A stretch of 64,000 nt of DNA, taken from the NCBI GenBank assembly GCA_963755195.1, contig CAVWIZ010000008.1, positions 930,001 to 994,000 on the forward strand, in the 5' to 3' direction. The position numbers and the translations under genes were made by a program. Numbering within the stretch: the stretch's first letter is position 1; each line of letters begins with the position of its first letter. This DNA is from CAVQJU01 sp963755195. Lineage in GTDB: Bacteria > Acidobacteriota > Vicinamibacteria > Vicinamibacterales > CAVVIG01. Below, piece after piece: positions 1 to 10,103 of the stretch. The notes beneath the pieces were generated by a model. It did not search any database, had not been told where the DNA came from, and saw only the letters and a list, made by a program, of their open reading frames with translations.

Positions 1-616
1 TGATGATCGCGTCGCGCGCCATCGTGGGCGCCTCAGGCAGCAGATCGGCGGCGCGCACCCACTTCACCTCCGTAATGCCAGACGGAATCGAAAAGTCCTT
101 CTTCTCTTCCACGGCGTTCGCGGCGAGGGTGTACTCGCTCTCCATCGGGATGACAAGATCCGGCTGCCCAAGCTTCCACTGCTTCTGCACGGTCACTTTC
201 GGGAGCTGCCTGTCGAGGTCGCCTGACCAGTCGCGCGGCGTCCCCCCCGCCGCCCACGTGACGATCACGTCAACGTCGCGCGCGCTGATCGGATGCATCC
301 CTTTGACGGCGGGGCTTCGCGGGTCGATAGGCCACGGCGGCATCCGGCCGGCGGTCAACTCTTCGCGAATCGATTCGGCCCAGGGGACCGCTTCCTTGTA
401 TGTCATGAGCGACATCGGCGCGGCGCCGCCTCCGACATGGCAGCGCCCGCAGTTGTCGCGAAGCAGCGGGAAGACGTCGCGATTGTAGTCGTACTTCGAC
501 AGCACCGGTTTGTGCGCATCCACAGTGCCGACGCCGAGGCTGACGAGGATGGCCGTCAAAGCGAGCGCGATCGACCATCCAAGGACGAGGGATGGGTGTC
601 TAATGACCGGCGCCAT
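1..616 (-). CDS. Secreted c-heme protein, N-terminal part of a copper monooxygenase-like protein (3' end outside window)
   Basis: The minus-strand frame from the ATG at 616 stays open to the window edge, giving 205 codons. An N-terminal hydrophobic segment (residues about 10-30) is a signal peptide or anchor. It is followed by a c-type heme motif CGRCH at residues 56-60, then GGGAAPMSLMTYKEAVPWA and MPPWPID. This is the same arrangement as the N-terminus of the gene at 11188-12707, which continues into a PHM-like copper monooxygenase, so the missing C-terminus is probably of that kind. The start overlaps the end of the upstream gene by 17 nt, implying translational coupling and co-transcription. 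Expected location is periplasmic, with heme carrying electrons. Family membership is by resemblance; the copper domain itself is not visible here. Confidence 0.75.
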   Translation of the reverse strand, partial: MAPVIRHPSLVLGWSIALALTAILVSLGVGTVDAHKPVLSKYDYNRDVFPLLRDNCGRCHVGGGAAPMSLMTYKEAVPWAESIREELTAGRMPPWPIDPRSPAVKGMHPISARDVDVIVTWAAGGTPRDWSGDLDRQLPKVTVQKQWKLGQPDLVIPMESEYTLAANAVEEKKDFSIPSGITEVKWVRAADLLPEAPTMARDAII

Positions 617-2136
617 ACAATCCAAGAATGTCAGCGACGGCGGTGTGGAACACCTCGTAGAGCACCGCGATCTTTTCTTTGTTTCCAAGATCGCCGGCCG
701 AATCGATCTGCCACGCGGACAGCGTCGACCGCTGCACGGCGCTCGTCAGCTCCGGCTGCCTTGTTGTCCGGGATGTCGTTGCCGTGATCCTGCTGCAGCT
801 TCAGCACGACGTCCTTGGCGCGGAGCGCCGGATACCAGAGGCCGCTGAGATCTGCCGTCCTGCCACTGCTTTGTGACGACATCCATGTTCATCTGCAGCT
901 CGGCGAGCAGATCCTGCCTGGTGTCGGGCAAGGCGACGAGTCCCGCCGCTGACGGACCGCGGCCGCCCGATTCAGAGGGGAGTGCGCGAGCGATGCGCTG
1001 GACCGCGCTCGTCGGCGCCGTTGGCTGGACTGCGGAGCGGATCGGCGCGGGCTCCTTTGAGTAGGACGTAAAGGTGTGATCGGTCACCCAGTCCTTGTCG
1101 CCCGGCTTGAACTTCACTCGGAGAGCGAAAGAACACCGGTGCGCTCTCGCTCGGCACGGCGGCGTTCGGCAGACGCACCTCCATCGCGTTGCCGTCCTTG
1201 ATGCGGCGACAGGACGAGCGGCACAGGGCTGCCGGTTGCCTTGCCGTTCTTGTCCGCGAGCGCCACGTGCGCCGATACGCCAGTCGCCTGTATCGGCCGC
1301 GTGTATTCGTCGTAGAAGTACACACGGAAGATTGCCGGCTGGGTTGTCGTCGGCGCGACGAGCGTCGCTTCGACGTGATGGAACAGGTCCTCGGACATGA
1401 ACACGGACGGCCCGCCGTGCCGTGGATTGTGGTCGCCGTGCGGCCGGACCTCGAACGCTTTCTCGCGGGGCGATCCGTCACGGCACGTGCCTGGCTCGAG
1501 GTAGTGCTTCTCGGGATCCAGATCGTTCCTGCAGAGCCAGAAGATCGACGCCGTCACCGGGACCAGATCGGCGCGATCCATCGGACAGATCCCGGGTTTG
1601 TCCCTGATATAGGAGGTCTTGAGGCACTTGTACGCAATGTCCAGCCGGACCGACTGGAGCCCCACGCCAGATTTTGGACACGTGCCAGGTCTGTCGTCGA
1701 CGAAGCTTTCTTCGCCGGGCGAAGGGCACACGTAGGAGATCGGCGGCAACGCGTTCTCGGCCTGCTTCTTTGGCGGCGCGGCGACGCGGACCTGATAGAG
1801 CGTCGACGTGTCGCCCTCGTACACCGTGGCCGTGATGCGGTCGCCGCCTTTGAGTGTCTTGAGAACCGCCGGGGCGTCGAGGCGATATGTCATCGACATG
1901 GGCGCCATCCAGCCGGGGATGTTGTCGTTCTTGACGTCCACGGTGCCGCCGGCGGTGTTTACCTTCTCGACGGTTCCGCGAAACACGAACGGCTTCTTGC
2001 CGCTCGGTTGGCTGGTGCTCGACCCGGCTGCCGACGGTTTGGGTTGTCGTGCCTGGGCCCGGTATCCCTGGGCGTAAGCCGGGACGGTGAGCGCCGCACC
2101 GAGGACGAACGCGAGGCAGTGACGAAGGCGGATCAC
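600..2136 (-). CDS. Secreted copper/heavy-metal-binding protein (CusF-like plus HMBD-like repeats), frameshifted
   Basis: GTG start at 2136 overlaps the TGA of the upstream DUF6152 gene (GTGA), and a signal peptide ends near VPAYAQ. Residues about 48-125 resemble the CusF copper-binding fold, with the Trp/Met-rich stretch NIPGWMAPMSMTYRL. Two Cys-Pro-rich segments follow (YVCPSPGEE...PGTCPKSG and YKCLKTSY...PGICPMD), resembling the heavy-metal-binding domain that precedes RND/P-type copper exporters. The C-terminal 300 residues are unassigned. The frame breaks near 1207, 1127, 865 and 755; reading across the breaks gives a continuous protein ending ...LGLYGAGH at 600. Because the pieces join cleanly, sequencing indels are more likely than decay. 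A role in supplying or buffering periplasmic copper for the neighbouring copper monooxygenases is an inference. Confidence 0.7.
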
Positions 2137-2561
2137 TTCGCCGGCGCGGCGGTGCCATCCGGGCGCGACGGCGCGCCGGTGCCATCGGAGCCCAGGAATA
2201 GCTTTCGGCCGTCGGTGAACGTGATATCGCGGCCGTTCGCCCGTGTCGACCGATCCTTTGCCTGATAGCCTTCGACGATCACCTCGGCGCCGATCGGCAG
2301 CGTGTCCTTGGTGAGCCCGCGGCGCATCAGCACGGTCGGGGTGCCCCCCTCGATCATCCACTCCTCGGTGCCGCCGCCGTCTTTCGGCACCTCGATGTGG
2401 ATCCATGCGTGGGGATTCACGAGCTCCAGCCTGACGATCTTCCCGCGGAGCTTCACCGGCCGGTCCGCATCGAACTCCGCGCTGAATGCGTGGTGGGCGC
2501 GCACGCCGCCGGCGGCGGCAACGACGATCGCGGCCGTCGCCGCGATCAATTGCAGTTTCAT
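2133..2561 (-). CDS. DUF6152 family secreted protein
   Basis: Intact 142-residue protein with a signal peptide (LIAATAAIVVAAAGGVRA) followed at once by the HHAFSAEFD motif and VNPHAWIHIEV, the signature of DUF6152 proteins common in Acidobacteria and some Proteobacteria. Function is unknown; the fold is probably an OB-like beta-barrel and the conserved His pair after the signal peptide could bind metal (inference). It is one of three copies in this window (also 19229 and 20570), each next to a member of the unnamed secreted family. It ends in a GTGA overlap with the copper-binding gene downstream. A 30-bp gap separates it from the gene upstream. Confidence 0.85.
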   Translation of the reverse strand: MKLQLIAATAAIVVAAAGGVRAHHAFSAEFDADRPVKLRGKIVRLELVNPHAWIHIEVPKDGGGTEEWMIEGGTPTVLMRRGLTKDTLPIGAEVIVEGYQAKDRSTRANGRDITFTDGRKLFLGSDGTGAPSRPDGTAAPAK

Positions 2562-2591
2562 CGCTCCCTCGTTTCGTTTGCGGCCAGACGC

Positions 2592-3494
2592 CTAGCGCGG
2601 CAGCGGATTCTTCCGCCACTGGCCGTAGAGCAGTTCCTCGACAAACTCGACACACTTGAACTCCATCAGACGTGCGCTCTGCTCGATGCGCCGATACAGC
2701 GGCATGCTGATCTTCCACGGACGGGTGAAGGTGTCCGGGTCCGCGATCGTCGCCTCGTACATCAGGTGGTCTGGCGCGATACGCGTGTAGCGCTCGGTGA
2801 CCTTCGCTTTGTCGCTGATGAAGTTGCCCGACCGATCCAGCCAGGTCATGCCGTTCAGCGCCGTCACGTCGACGACGAATGTCTCGCCTTCCCACCGGCC
2901 GACCGACTGTCCCATCCACGAATCGGCCGCGGCCGGACCGGGATCGTTCAGGAACACGTTCCGCACAGCGCCCGCGTACTCATAGGCGATGAAAAACGCG
3001 CTCCGGCTCTGCATGATTTGGAATGGGTAAGGCATGTAGGTCGCGCGCGGCACGCCCGGCAGGTAGCACTTGATCTCTGGATCGCGCTCCAGCCACTTTT
3101 CCCGATTCTCGTTCCTGATCTTCAACGCGCCAGGCTTGTACGGGATCTCACCGCCGTCGACCACTCCCATGCCGCCCGGCACCGCACCGACGGCGCCAAG
3201 GAATAAGACCTCTTTGGCTGGCAGCGGGCCGTAGGGCCCCGGTCGCATCGCCATCGCGTGACGCGCCATGTGCCGCTCGAGGTCGTAATTGGCCGTGTTC
3301 ACCGCCTCCCAGATTCCATTCAGGTCCGGGCGGCCGTCGGCCAGTCGCGGCGCTCGATACGCCTGCGTCTGTCCCTGCGCCTGAACGCCGATGGGCGCGA
3401 CCACCACTGCCACCGCCGCAATCGCGGACGCCAGACTGCCTGCGATCAGAACGCCCCGGACTCGGTTTCGCATCGAGAACGCTGCCTCGCTCAT
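2592..3494 (-). CDS. Secreted protein of the G-x-P-D-x-x-G-x-W family (copy 1)
   Basis: The 300-residue start MSEAAF is chosen because its ATG overlaps the TGA of the upstream paralogue (ATGA) at 3491-3494; longer in-frame starts would lie inside that gene. A signal peptide ends near GVQAQGQ. Family marks: GRPDLNGIWEA near the N-terminus, GQSVGRWEGETFVVDVT in the second half, then VTERYTRIAPDHLMYE and DPDTFTRPW. I know this as a widespread acidobacterial secreted family without an assigned function and do not give it a Pfam name. Six copies occur in the window, here in tandem with copy 2. Cys residues are few (KCYLPG, KCVEF). Confidence 0.8.
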   Translation of the reverse strand: MSEAAFSMRNRVRGVLIAGSLASAIAAVAVVVAPIGVQAQGQTQAYRAPRLADGRPDLNGIWEAVNTANYDLERHMARHAMAMRPGPYGPLPAKEVLFLGAVGAVPGGMGVVDGGEIPYKPGALKIRNENREKWLERDPEIKCYLPGVPRATYMPYPFQIMQSRSAFFIAYEYAGAVRNVFLNDPGPAAADSWMGQSVGRWEGETFVVDVTALNGMTWLDRSGNFISDKAKVTERYTRIAPDHLMYEATIADPDTFTRPWKISMPLYRRIEQSARLMEFKCVEFVEELLYGQWRKNPLPR

Positions 3495-4535
3495 TTCACC
3501 TGTGTGCGTTCGGCGGCTTCCTTCTCGCGCATCCGTTCGCCGCGCATGATGCCACCCATGGCATAGTTCGCCTCGTGACACGCGTACTCAAGCACCGGCT
3601 GATCGCTTCTGACCCACGCATACTCGGCAGTCCAGGGCCGGGTCCAGGTGTTCGGATCGTCGACGGTGAACCGATACACGAGCGTGTCAGCATCGGCGCG
3701 CGTCAAGCGTTCGGTTACACGCAGCGCCTCGGACGCGCCTCTGAACCGTGACTCGCTCCTGATATTGGTGGTTTCGATGGTCAGCGTATCGCCTTCCCAC
3801 CGCGCGACCGAATCGCCCATCCATGGCCTCATGTCAGCCGGCAGGTGCGGGCGATTGAACCGGACGATGCGCGCATCGTGGTTCATCTCGTTCAGGATCG
3901 CCACGTACCCGTTTGTCTGAACGATCTGGTTGAAATTGCCATAGACGCCCGGCAGCCTCGGTGGTCCCGCCGGGTGCACTCCCAGAAGGCAGCGCTCTGA
4001 TACGGGACGATCCTCAGGGTTGTCGGCGCACGGCTTCCCCGGATAGCAGCCGATGTCGGCTGATCCAGGTCCGACACGCGGGGCGGAGAGTCGCGCCCTC
4101 GCTTCCGCCGTCATCGGCGGCACCTTGCCGTCGGGCGGATCGATGACCATGCCCGTCCGATACTCGCCGTTGATGCGCGTCAGTGTTGATCCCCGATCGA
4201 GCCAGAAGTCGTTGTACGAAATGATCCGGTTGTAGGGACCCGTACCAGGTGTTTGCGCCTGCTGGTTGCCTCGGGCCGAGGCATTTGCCAGAAACGCTTT
4301 GGCCTCGGCCTCCGTCAGGGCGGGCTTGCCCGCAAACGCCGCCGGGCGCTCGAGCCCGGTCAGCGTGGCGATGTACCAGACGCCCTGAAGATCGGGATGA
4401 CCGTCGGATGTGCGCGGCACCGTCCCACTCTTCGAGGAGGTCGATGCCTTCGTTTGGCCCGCTGCAGGAGCCAACGATAGCAGCCGACATCAATGCCGCG
4501 ACGACGGCCCGCAACGCCAGAAGATGTCGCCTCAT
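3491..4535 (-). CDS. Secreted protein of the G-x-P-D-x-x-G-x-W family (copy 2), frameshift in signal peptide
   Basis: The mature part contains DGHPDLQGVWYIATLTGLER, then GDSVARWEGDTLTIETTNI, LRVTERLTRADADTLVY and DPNTWTRPWTAEY, the full set of family motifs, and ends ERTQVK. The open frame begins only at a TTG near 4474, without a signal peptide. An ATG at 4535 in another frame encodes MRRHLLALRAVVAALMSAAI, a good signal sequence; dropping one base near 4476 joins it to LAPAAGQTKA. I therefore annotate one gene from 4535. It is ten bases downstream of the YceI gene and overlaps the next copy by four bases, so it is clearly in the operon. Confidence 0.75.
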
Positions 4536-4544
4536 TGCAGACTC

Positions 4545-5084
4545 CTACTGCCCGACTCCTTGGATGGACACGCTGACCTTGACCTCGTCGCCGATGAGGA
4601 AGCCGCCCGCCTCGAGCGGGGCGTTCCACTGCAACTCGAAATCCTTGCGGTTGAGCGTGCTCTCGCTTTCGAAGCCAATCTTTTCCTTGCCCCACGGATC
4701 CTTCCCTGCGCCGAGGTGCGTCACCGGGAGCGTCATCTCCTTGGTGACGCCGTGCATCGTCAGGTCGCCAACCACATCGTACGAGTCGGCGCCTCGCTTG
4801 ATGATGCGCTTGCTCTTGAACGCGATGTTGTTGAACTGCTCGACCGCGAAGAAGTCTGGCGATCGCAGGTGCTTGTCGCGATCCGCTTCGTTCGTGTCGA
4901 TGCTCGCCGCCTGGATCGTGAAGTCGATCGACGATTTCTCGGGATTCGCCTCATCGAACTGAATCGTGCCGTCGAAATCAGAGAAGCGGCCACGCACTTT
5001 CGTGAGCAGATATCGAACCTGGAATGTCGCCTCGGAGTGTGCCTTGTCGATCTTGTAGGTGCGTGTCGTCGTCGCCGTGGCCAT
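4545..5084 (-). CDS. YceI family protein
   Basis: Intact, 179 residues. The order KIDKAHSEATFQVRYLL, VRGRFSDFDGTI, DKHLRSPDFFAVEQF, GDLTMHGVTKEMTL and NRKDFELQWN matches the YceI lipocalin-like fold that binds isoprenoid or other amphiphilic ligands. Unlike E. coli YceI it has no signal peptide, so it is probably cytoplasmic, or exported another way. It sits between a TonB receptor (48 bp upstream) and the tandem secreted family (10 bp downstream). A role in holding a hydrophobic substrate or quinone is inference. Confidence 0.93.
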   Translation of the reverse strand: MATATTTRTYKIDKAHSEATFQVRYLLTKVRGRFSDFDGTIQFDEANPEKSSIDFTIQAASIDTNEADRDKHLRSPDFFAVEQFNNIAFKSKRIIKRGADSYDVVGDLTMHGVTKEMTLPVTHLGAGKDPWGKEKIGFESESTLNRKDFELQWNAPLEAGGFLIGDEVKVSVSIQGVGQ

Positions 5085-5132
5085 CGTATTGTCTCCCGCG
5101 GAAATAGTTAGACAGTTTGGAAAGACTTCGGA

Positions 5133-8129
5133 CTAGAACGTGAATCGCCCGCCGAGCTTCACGTACGCGGACTGCAGGATCCCCGTAGGCGCCAGCCAGG
5201 AGGCCGCCGAGTACGTCGTGGTGTAGGTCAGGACCGGAGACACGTTGAACGAATTATAGAAGTCGACGAGGGCGTCCAGACGGTACCGTCCGATGCGGAA
5301 GCCCTTGGTCAGGCGCAGGTCCACCTGGTTGGTACGGTCAGAGTAGTCGGGGTAGGTAGACGGATCGATCAACGGCGCGTTGATGATGCCGCCCGCGGTC
5401 GCGATCGGCCGGCCCAGCGTGTTGCCCGGGGTGGCATTGTTCACCGGCAATGTGGCCACGGCGATCGCCGCGCTGCCGGTGACCGTCGTGCCGGCGGTAA
5501 CCGGAGTGGTCGGGACGCTTTGAAACACCCCGCTCACTTGCAGCTGCCAGGGGAACGTGTAGCCGCCAGAAACGCGGTAATTCGACAGGTACGGCGGCGT
5601 GACCGCACAGAACCGCTGCGTCTGTGGATTGTCGACGAGCGCGCAATTCTTGATGGCCGTCCGCCCGGCGCTGACGCCGGCCTGCAGGAACAAGCGCCCC
5701 GTCGGCCTGGCGTTCACGTTGAGGTCGAAGCCGTTGTAGGCCTGGCTGACCTCGCCGGCAAACTCCGACGCGAACTTGATGATCTGGTTACTCGGGAGGG
5801 CCGCGACGCCGGCCTTCACGGCCGAGATGTCGTAGAGGCCGGTCACCTGACTGCCGCTGACACTGCCCAGACGAGCGTCTGTCGGGGCTGTAATGGAGAA
5901 CGGCGTGTAGTCGGCGGGCGTGATGTCCTGGTTGTCGGAGACGGTCTGATTGCGGAACACCCGCCCGTAGTACCCCAGGTCCACCGAGACGCGGGGCAGC
6001 AACTCGCGCTGCACGCTCACCGAGTATTCCCAATTGTACGGCCGCTTGCCCCAGCCCTCGCTCACGGACGGGTCGTACCGGGTCGTGACGACCGGCTTGC
6101 CGAAGAGCGGGTTGATGGTCCCCGTGAACTCGCCGTTCGCCAGCGGGTTCAGCGGATCGCCCTGCGGAATGAAATCCTTCGGGTTGCCGTTGGCGCCGTC
6201 GCTCCAGCCGCGCGTCACGCTGTTGACGCTTTGCCCCAAGGGATTGATTGGGGCCGTAAATGTATAGGTCGAGCCGGACACGTAGCGGCTGACGGACGCC
6301 TTGAGGGCCGTCTTCCCGTTCCCAAACAGGTCGTACGAGGCGCCCGCCCGCGGGTTGATATCCTTCCAGTTCGGGACGTTGTCGATGGCTGCGTACGAGC
6401 GCTCGCCGACCCACCGCGACGCGGCGGCGGATTGAGCGGGGATACCCATATTGAAGTAGTCGAACCGGACACCACCCGTGAGCGTCAGACGGCGAATCGT
6501 CCACTTGTCCTGGGCAAAAATGCCCATGTCGGCGTTCAGGTTGGTCAGGGTCGTGTACGGATCCGTTCTCAACACGACCGACGCGGGAGTGCCGGCCAAC
6601 AGTTGAAGGCCCATATCAGAGCTGTACGGGTAGGTGAAACCGGTCGCCCACCCGTCGTGCCACGTCATCCCGAACTTAGCCGAATGCGACCCGGTCACGT
6701 AGGAGAGGGACGCGCGCCCCTGGCGCTGGGCCTGATCGCCGCCGCCGACGGCAAACGGCGCCCGTAGCCGCCGGTTGGTCGACAGCTCGAGTGCCGACGC
6801 GATCGACATGGTAATCCCAGCCTCGGGCTGCGGTCCGTTGTCGGTCGGTTGAGTGTTGTACGAGATGGCGCCGTCGAACAGCAGCTTCGAACTGATCGTG
6901 GACTGCCAACTGAGCGACGCCAAATAGCTGGTTGGATACGTCAACCGGGTCCCTGACTCGCCGGTTGAAAACGGGGAGTCGATAATCGTTGGACAATTAC
7001 ACTTGTTGATTTTGTCGTAGAAGCCAGACACTTTATTGCGCGCCGACACCTGCGCCGTCACCCGCACCTGGTTGTCCATATCCCAGCCGCCGGCATTCAG
7101 GGGTCGCGTGAAGTCCGGGTTGTACACGTAGGCGAGCGGGTTGATCGAATAAAACTGATTCGAGCCGGTCAGGTCGTTGCTGCGGTACCGGTGCGCGACG
7201 AAAAACCACATCCGATCGCGCCGAATCGGGCCGCCGAACGCCGCGCTTTCATCCACGAGGCTGTCGAACCCGGGGCTCCTCAGCAGAGGGTTGCGCGCCT
7301 GCAGCTCGGCGGTGAGATTGTTCCTCTCCATGCTGCGCTTCGAAAAATTGCCAAAGGCCGACCCGCTGAACCTGTTGCCGCCCTCGCGCGGGATCACGTT
7401 CACCCGGACGCCACCACTCGACGCTTCGGTGGAAATTGCTCCCGTGTCGAAGACCATCTCCTGGGCGGCCGCGTCGTTGAGCGAGAAGTTCGACCACGCC
7501 GAGCCTGAATTGACACCCGTATTTAGATTGCCGATCGCAATCCCGTCGATCTGCACCGTCATGTCGAACACGTTTCCACCGTGGGCCGCGAGGACGTTCC
7601 CGCGTTCGCCCTGCGTGCCGCCCACGTCGCGCTGGTTGGCCGTCACGCCCGGCAGCGTCGTCCCAAGCGTCGCGAACGACCGCGCCGTCGGCAGCGCGTC
7701 CAGCGCCTCCTTCGGGAGCGCCTTCCGTTCGGAACTGGTCTGCACGTCCACGACCGGCGTCGATCCCGTCACCGTGATCGTTTCGGCGACCGTTCCCACC
7801 TTGAGCGATCCGTTCACCGGCGCCGTGAAGCCTGCGGAAACCTCGATGCCTTCGCGACGGATGGTACTGAAGCCGGTCAGCGTGAAAGTGACGGTGTACA
7901 CGCCCGGACGGAGCAGTTCCACCTTGTATTGGCCCTCCCTGTCGCTGACCGCCGTGCGGGTCTTCTCAATCAGCGCTGGGCTCGCGGCTTCGACCGTGAC
8001 GCCCGGAATGACGGCGCCAGTGCTGTCCTTCACGACGCCTCCAATCGCGCCGAACTGGGCAAGGCACACCGCCGGAAAGACGATCACTGCCAAGACGACT
8101 GCCGCGAGACACGTTAGAATCGCACGCAT
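5133..8129 (-). CDS. TonB-dependent receptor, Oar-type with carboxypeptidase-regulatory-like N-terminus (receptor 1)
   Basis: Intact, 998 residues. Signal peptide ending VCLAQ, then a carboxypeptidase-regulatory-like beta-sandwich (residues about 25-105: GGVVKDSTGAVIPGVTVEA, GQYKVELLRPGVYTVTFTLT), then a plug region (LPKEALDALPTARSFATL, TQGERGNVLAAHGG) and a long beta-barrel ending LGGRFTF with the terminal Phe needed for outer-membrane assembly. No clear TonB box is visible. It is a close paralogue of the receptor at 12746-15758. Only 21 bp separate it from the upstream PQQ-propeller gene, so it shares the operon. Substrate is unknown; this receptor type in Acidobacteria is usually linked to uptake of organic oligomers, which is inference here. 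Confidence 0.93.
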   Translation of the reverse strand: MRAILTCLAAVVLAVIVFPAVCLAQFGAIGGVVKDSTGAVIPGVTVEAASPALIEKTRTAVSDREGQYKVELLRPGVYTVTFTLTGFSTIRREGIEVSAGFTAPVNGSLKVGTVAETITVTGSTPVVDVQTSSERKALPKEALDALPTARSFATLGTTLPGVTANQRDVGGTQGERGNVLAAHGGNVFDMTVQIDGIAIGNLNTGVNSGSAWSNFSLNDAAAQEMVFDTGAISTEASSGGVRVNVIPREGGNRFSGSAFGNFSKRSMERNNLTAELQARNPLLRSPGFDSLVDESAAFGGPIRRDRMWFFVAHRYRSNDLTGSNQFYSINPLAYVYNPDFTRPLNAGGWDMDNQVRVTAQVSARNKVSGFYDKINKCNCPTIIDSPFSTGESGTRLTYPTSYLASLSWQSTISSKLLFDGAISYNTQPTDNGPQPEAGITMSIASALELSTNRRLRAPFAVGGGDQAQRQGRASLSYVTGSHSAKFGMTWHDGWATGFTYPYSSDMGLQLLAGTPASVVLRTDPYTTLTNLNADMGIFAQDKWTIRRLTLTGGVRFDYFNMGIPAQSAAASRWVGERSYAAIDNVPNWKDINPRAGASYDLFGNGKTALKASVSRYVSGSTYTFTAPINPLGQSVNSVTRGWSDGANGNPKDFIPQGDPLNPLANGEFTGTINPLFGKPVVTTRYDPSVSEGWGKRPYNWEYSVSVQRELLPRVSVDLGYYGRVFRNQTVSDNQDITPADYTPFSITAPTDARLGSVSGSQVTGLYDISAVKAGVAALPSNQIIKFASEFAGEVSQAYNGFDLNVNARPTGRLFLQAGVSAGRTAIKNCALVDNPQTQRFCAVTPPYLSNYRVSGGYTFPWQLQVSGVFQSVPTTPVTAGTTVTGSAAIAVATLPVNNATPGNTLGRPIATAGGIINAPLIDPSTYPDYSDRTNQVDLRLTKGFRIGRYRLDALVDFYNSFNVSPVLTYTTTYSAASWLAPTGILQSAYVKLGGRFTF

Positions 8130-8150
8130 ACAGTCTCCCTTCCGTCGTGC

Positions 8151-10075
8151 TTACTCTCGCCCGAACGCAAGAAGCACGTTTCCTGGAATTCCACCAATCG
8201 CGCCGTAGCCTGAGTTCACGTAGAGGATGCCGCCGGCGATCACGGGCCCGGGTCCGTTGATCCCTCCGCCTTTACCCTCGACTCCATTGATGGTGGAAAA
8301 GGGTCGCAGCGTGTTGAACTCCCAGATGACGCGCCCGTCCCGTGTGTCGTACGCCCGCATGACCCCGTCCATCGAACCGGAGAACACGACGCCGGGAATG
8401 AGGGTCGGCGCCGCGGGCTGCCCGGACGAGCATCCTCCAGGGCCACCGGAACCGGGACCACCACGACCCGGTCCGCCAGTCGCCGGAACAGAACCTGGGC
8501 CGGCGGGATTCGCGCCACGAGCAGCACCGCCCCTGCCCCGGCAGGGCGTGAGCGGTGGCTTCGTCAACCAGAGGCGTTCTCCGGTCGCGAGGCGAATCGC
8601 GGCCAATCCGCCGGCCTCCGCGGCCCCACGAAGCTGTCATTGTTCGTGTAGTACACGACCTGCTCGTCAGCCGCGCCGCCCCACTCGATCCCGCCGGTGA
8701 CGCTCCCCTTGCCAATGCGATGCTCCCAGAGCACGGCGCCTTCCTTATCCGGATCGAGGCCCCAGGCGACACCGGACTTCTGACCCGCCGTCAGCACGCG
8801 GCGCCCATTCGGCAGCGTGCGCAGGATCGGGGACGCCCCAAAATCGAAATCGGGGCCCTGGGGGTTGGACACGTCTCGGACTGTCTTGCTCCGCCGCATC
8901 CGAAGATGTAGGCATCGTCGGCGGTTAGTTGCTTGACCCACCGCATCCGGCCCGTGTCGAGATCGAAGGCGACGATCGCGTCGCTCGTTGAAGCAGCCGG
9001 CGCGGTGAATGCGTCGCCGGTCGCCACATACAGGCTGTTCGTGCGTTCATCGACCGTCGGAGCCGACCAGACGCCCGCACCTGCCGGACCCCAGAGTTGG
9101 GTGCCCACGGATGTCTTCGTCGTTCGGACCAGCGGCTCCGCGAATGGTCGACGCTCTCCAGATCTGCGCGCCGGTATTGGCGTCGTACGCGACGACGGCG
9201 CCCTGGAAGGTGCAGCATTCATATTTGGGATTGGAGGCCACGGCCTCCTCGAGCGCGGTGACGGGGACGTACAACCGCCCGCGATGCAGGGTGGGCGCGC
9301 CGGTGATGCGCGCCAGCGGATGCGGATCGGCCTGCTGTTTCCAGATGAGCGTCCCCGTCTCGGCGTTCACGGCGTACACGGCGCCGTTGAGGTCGCCGAA
9401 GTACACCGCATAACGGGTACCCGGTTGGCCCGTGATCGGACCGACGCTGATCGCGGTGCGGACGGCCGCACCAGCCTGGAATGACCAGTAGACGCAGCCG
9501 GTCTCGGCGTTGAGCGCATACACGACCGCGTTATCGCTCCCGACGAACAGCCGGCCGCCGGCGATCGCGGGCTGCCCATACATGGACGTGGCATTCGGGA
9601 CGGCAAACGCCCATTTCAGCTTGAGCTTGGGTACGTCGTCCTTCTTCAGACCCGCCACCTTGCTCGGTTGGAACCGGGAGTTTTCGACGTCCGCGCCCCA
9701 CCCGTTCCAGCGCGGCATTTTCGCGATGTCTCCCATCGCGCCCGGACGGCACTGGTTCGTCATCGCCGATGCCGCCGACGTCTCGCTGGCGCCAATCGCG
9801 CGCCCGCCGAGGTACTCGGCGATCGCCCGCCGCTGCGGGTCGGTGAGACCCGTCGCGTTCGGCGCCATCGGCCCGGTCGTGATCGCGACCAGGATGGCTT
9901 CTGGTGAGAGGTTACGCAGCTCGGTCAGGCTCGGCGCGCGGTTGTCCGGCGGCTGCGTGGCCATGTGGCAGGTCGCACATCGTTCCTGAAAGAGCGTCAT
10001 GCCCGGGCCTTGTGCATACCCGAGGGAGGGGGTGGCGATGGCGACAGCGAACGCCAACACAGTTCGAACGCGCAT
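8151..10075 (-). CDS. Cytochrome c-PQQ-type beta-propeller dehydrogenase (polyvinyl-alcohol-dehydrogenase-like), frameshifted
   Basis: ATG at 10075; signal peptide ends GYAQG. A c-heme domain follows (CATCHMATQPPDN, with PMAPNATGL as possible axial-Met region), then repeated propeller blades: NGWGADVENSRFQPS, QPAIAGGRLFVGSDNAVVYA, LNAETGCVYWSFQAG, GPAGAGVWSAPTVDERT, DLDTGRMRWVKQ, GRVIWEFNT and a C-terminal LLAFGRE. This order (heme first, PQQ propeller after) is that of the cytochrome-type polyvinyl alcohol dehydrogenase group of quinoproteins. The frame breaks near 9140, 8885 and 8605; the pieces join into one protein of about 640 residues. It would oxidise an alcohol in the periplasm and pass electrons to its own heme. 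Substrate unproven. Confidence 0.82.
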
Positions 10076-10103
10076 CTTGTGTTCTCCGTGGCTGTCGATG
10101 TGC

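Noticed and set aside
1114..2919. A single 601-codon minus-strand protein
   Set aside because: Only the part after the GTG at 2136 is coding; the earlier half is out of frame through the DUF6152 gene and its upstream neighbour.
4014..4535. Separate lipoprotein starting at 4535
   Set aside because: After the signal sequence the frame has no recognisable domain; one base change joins it to the secreted-family protein ending at 3491.
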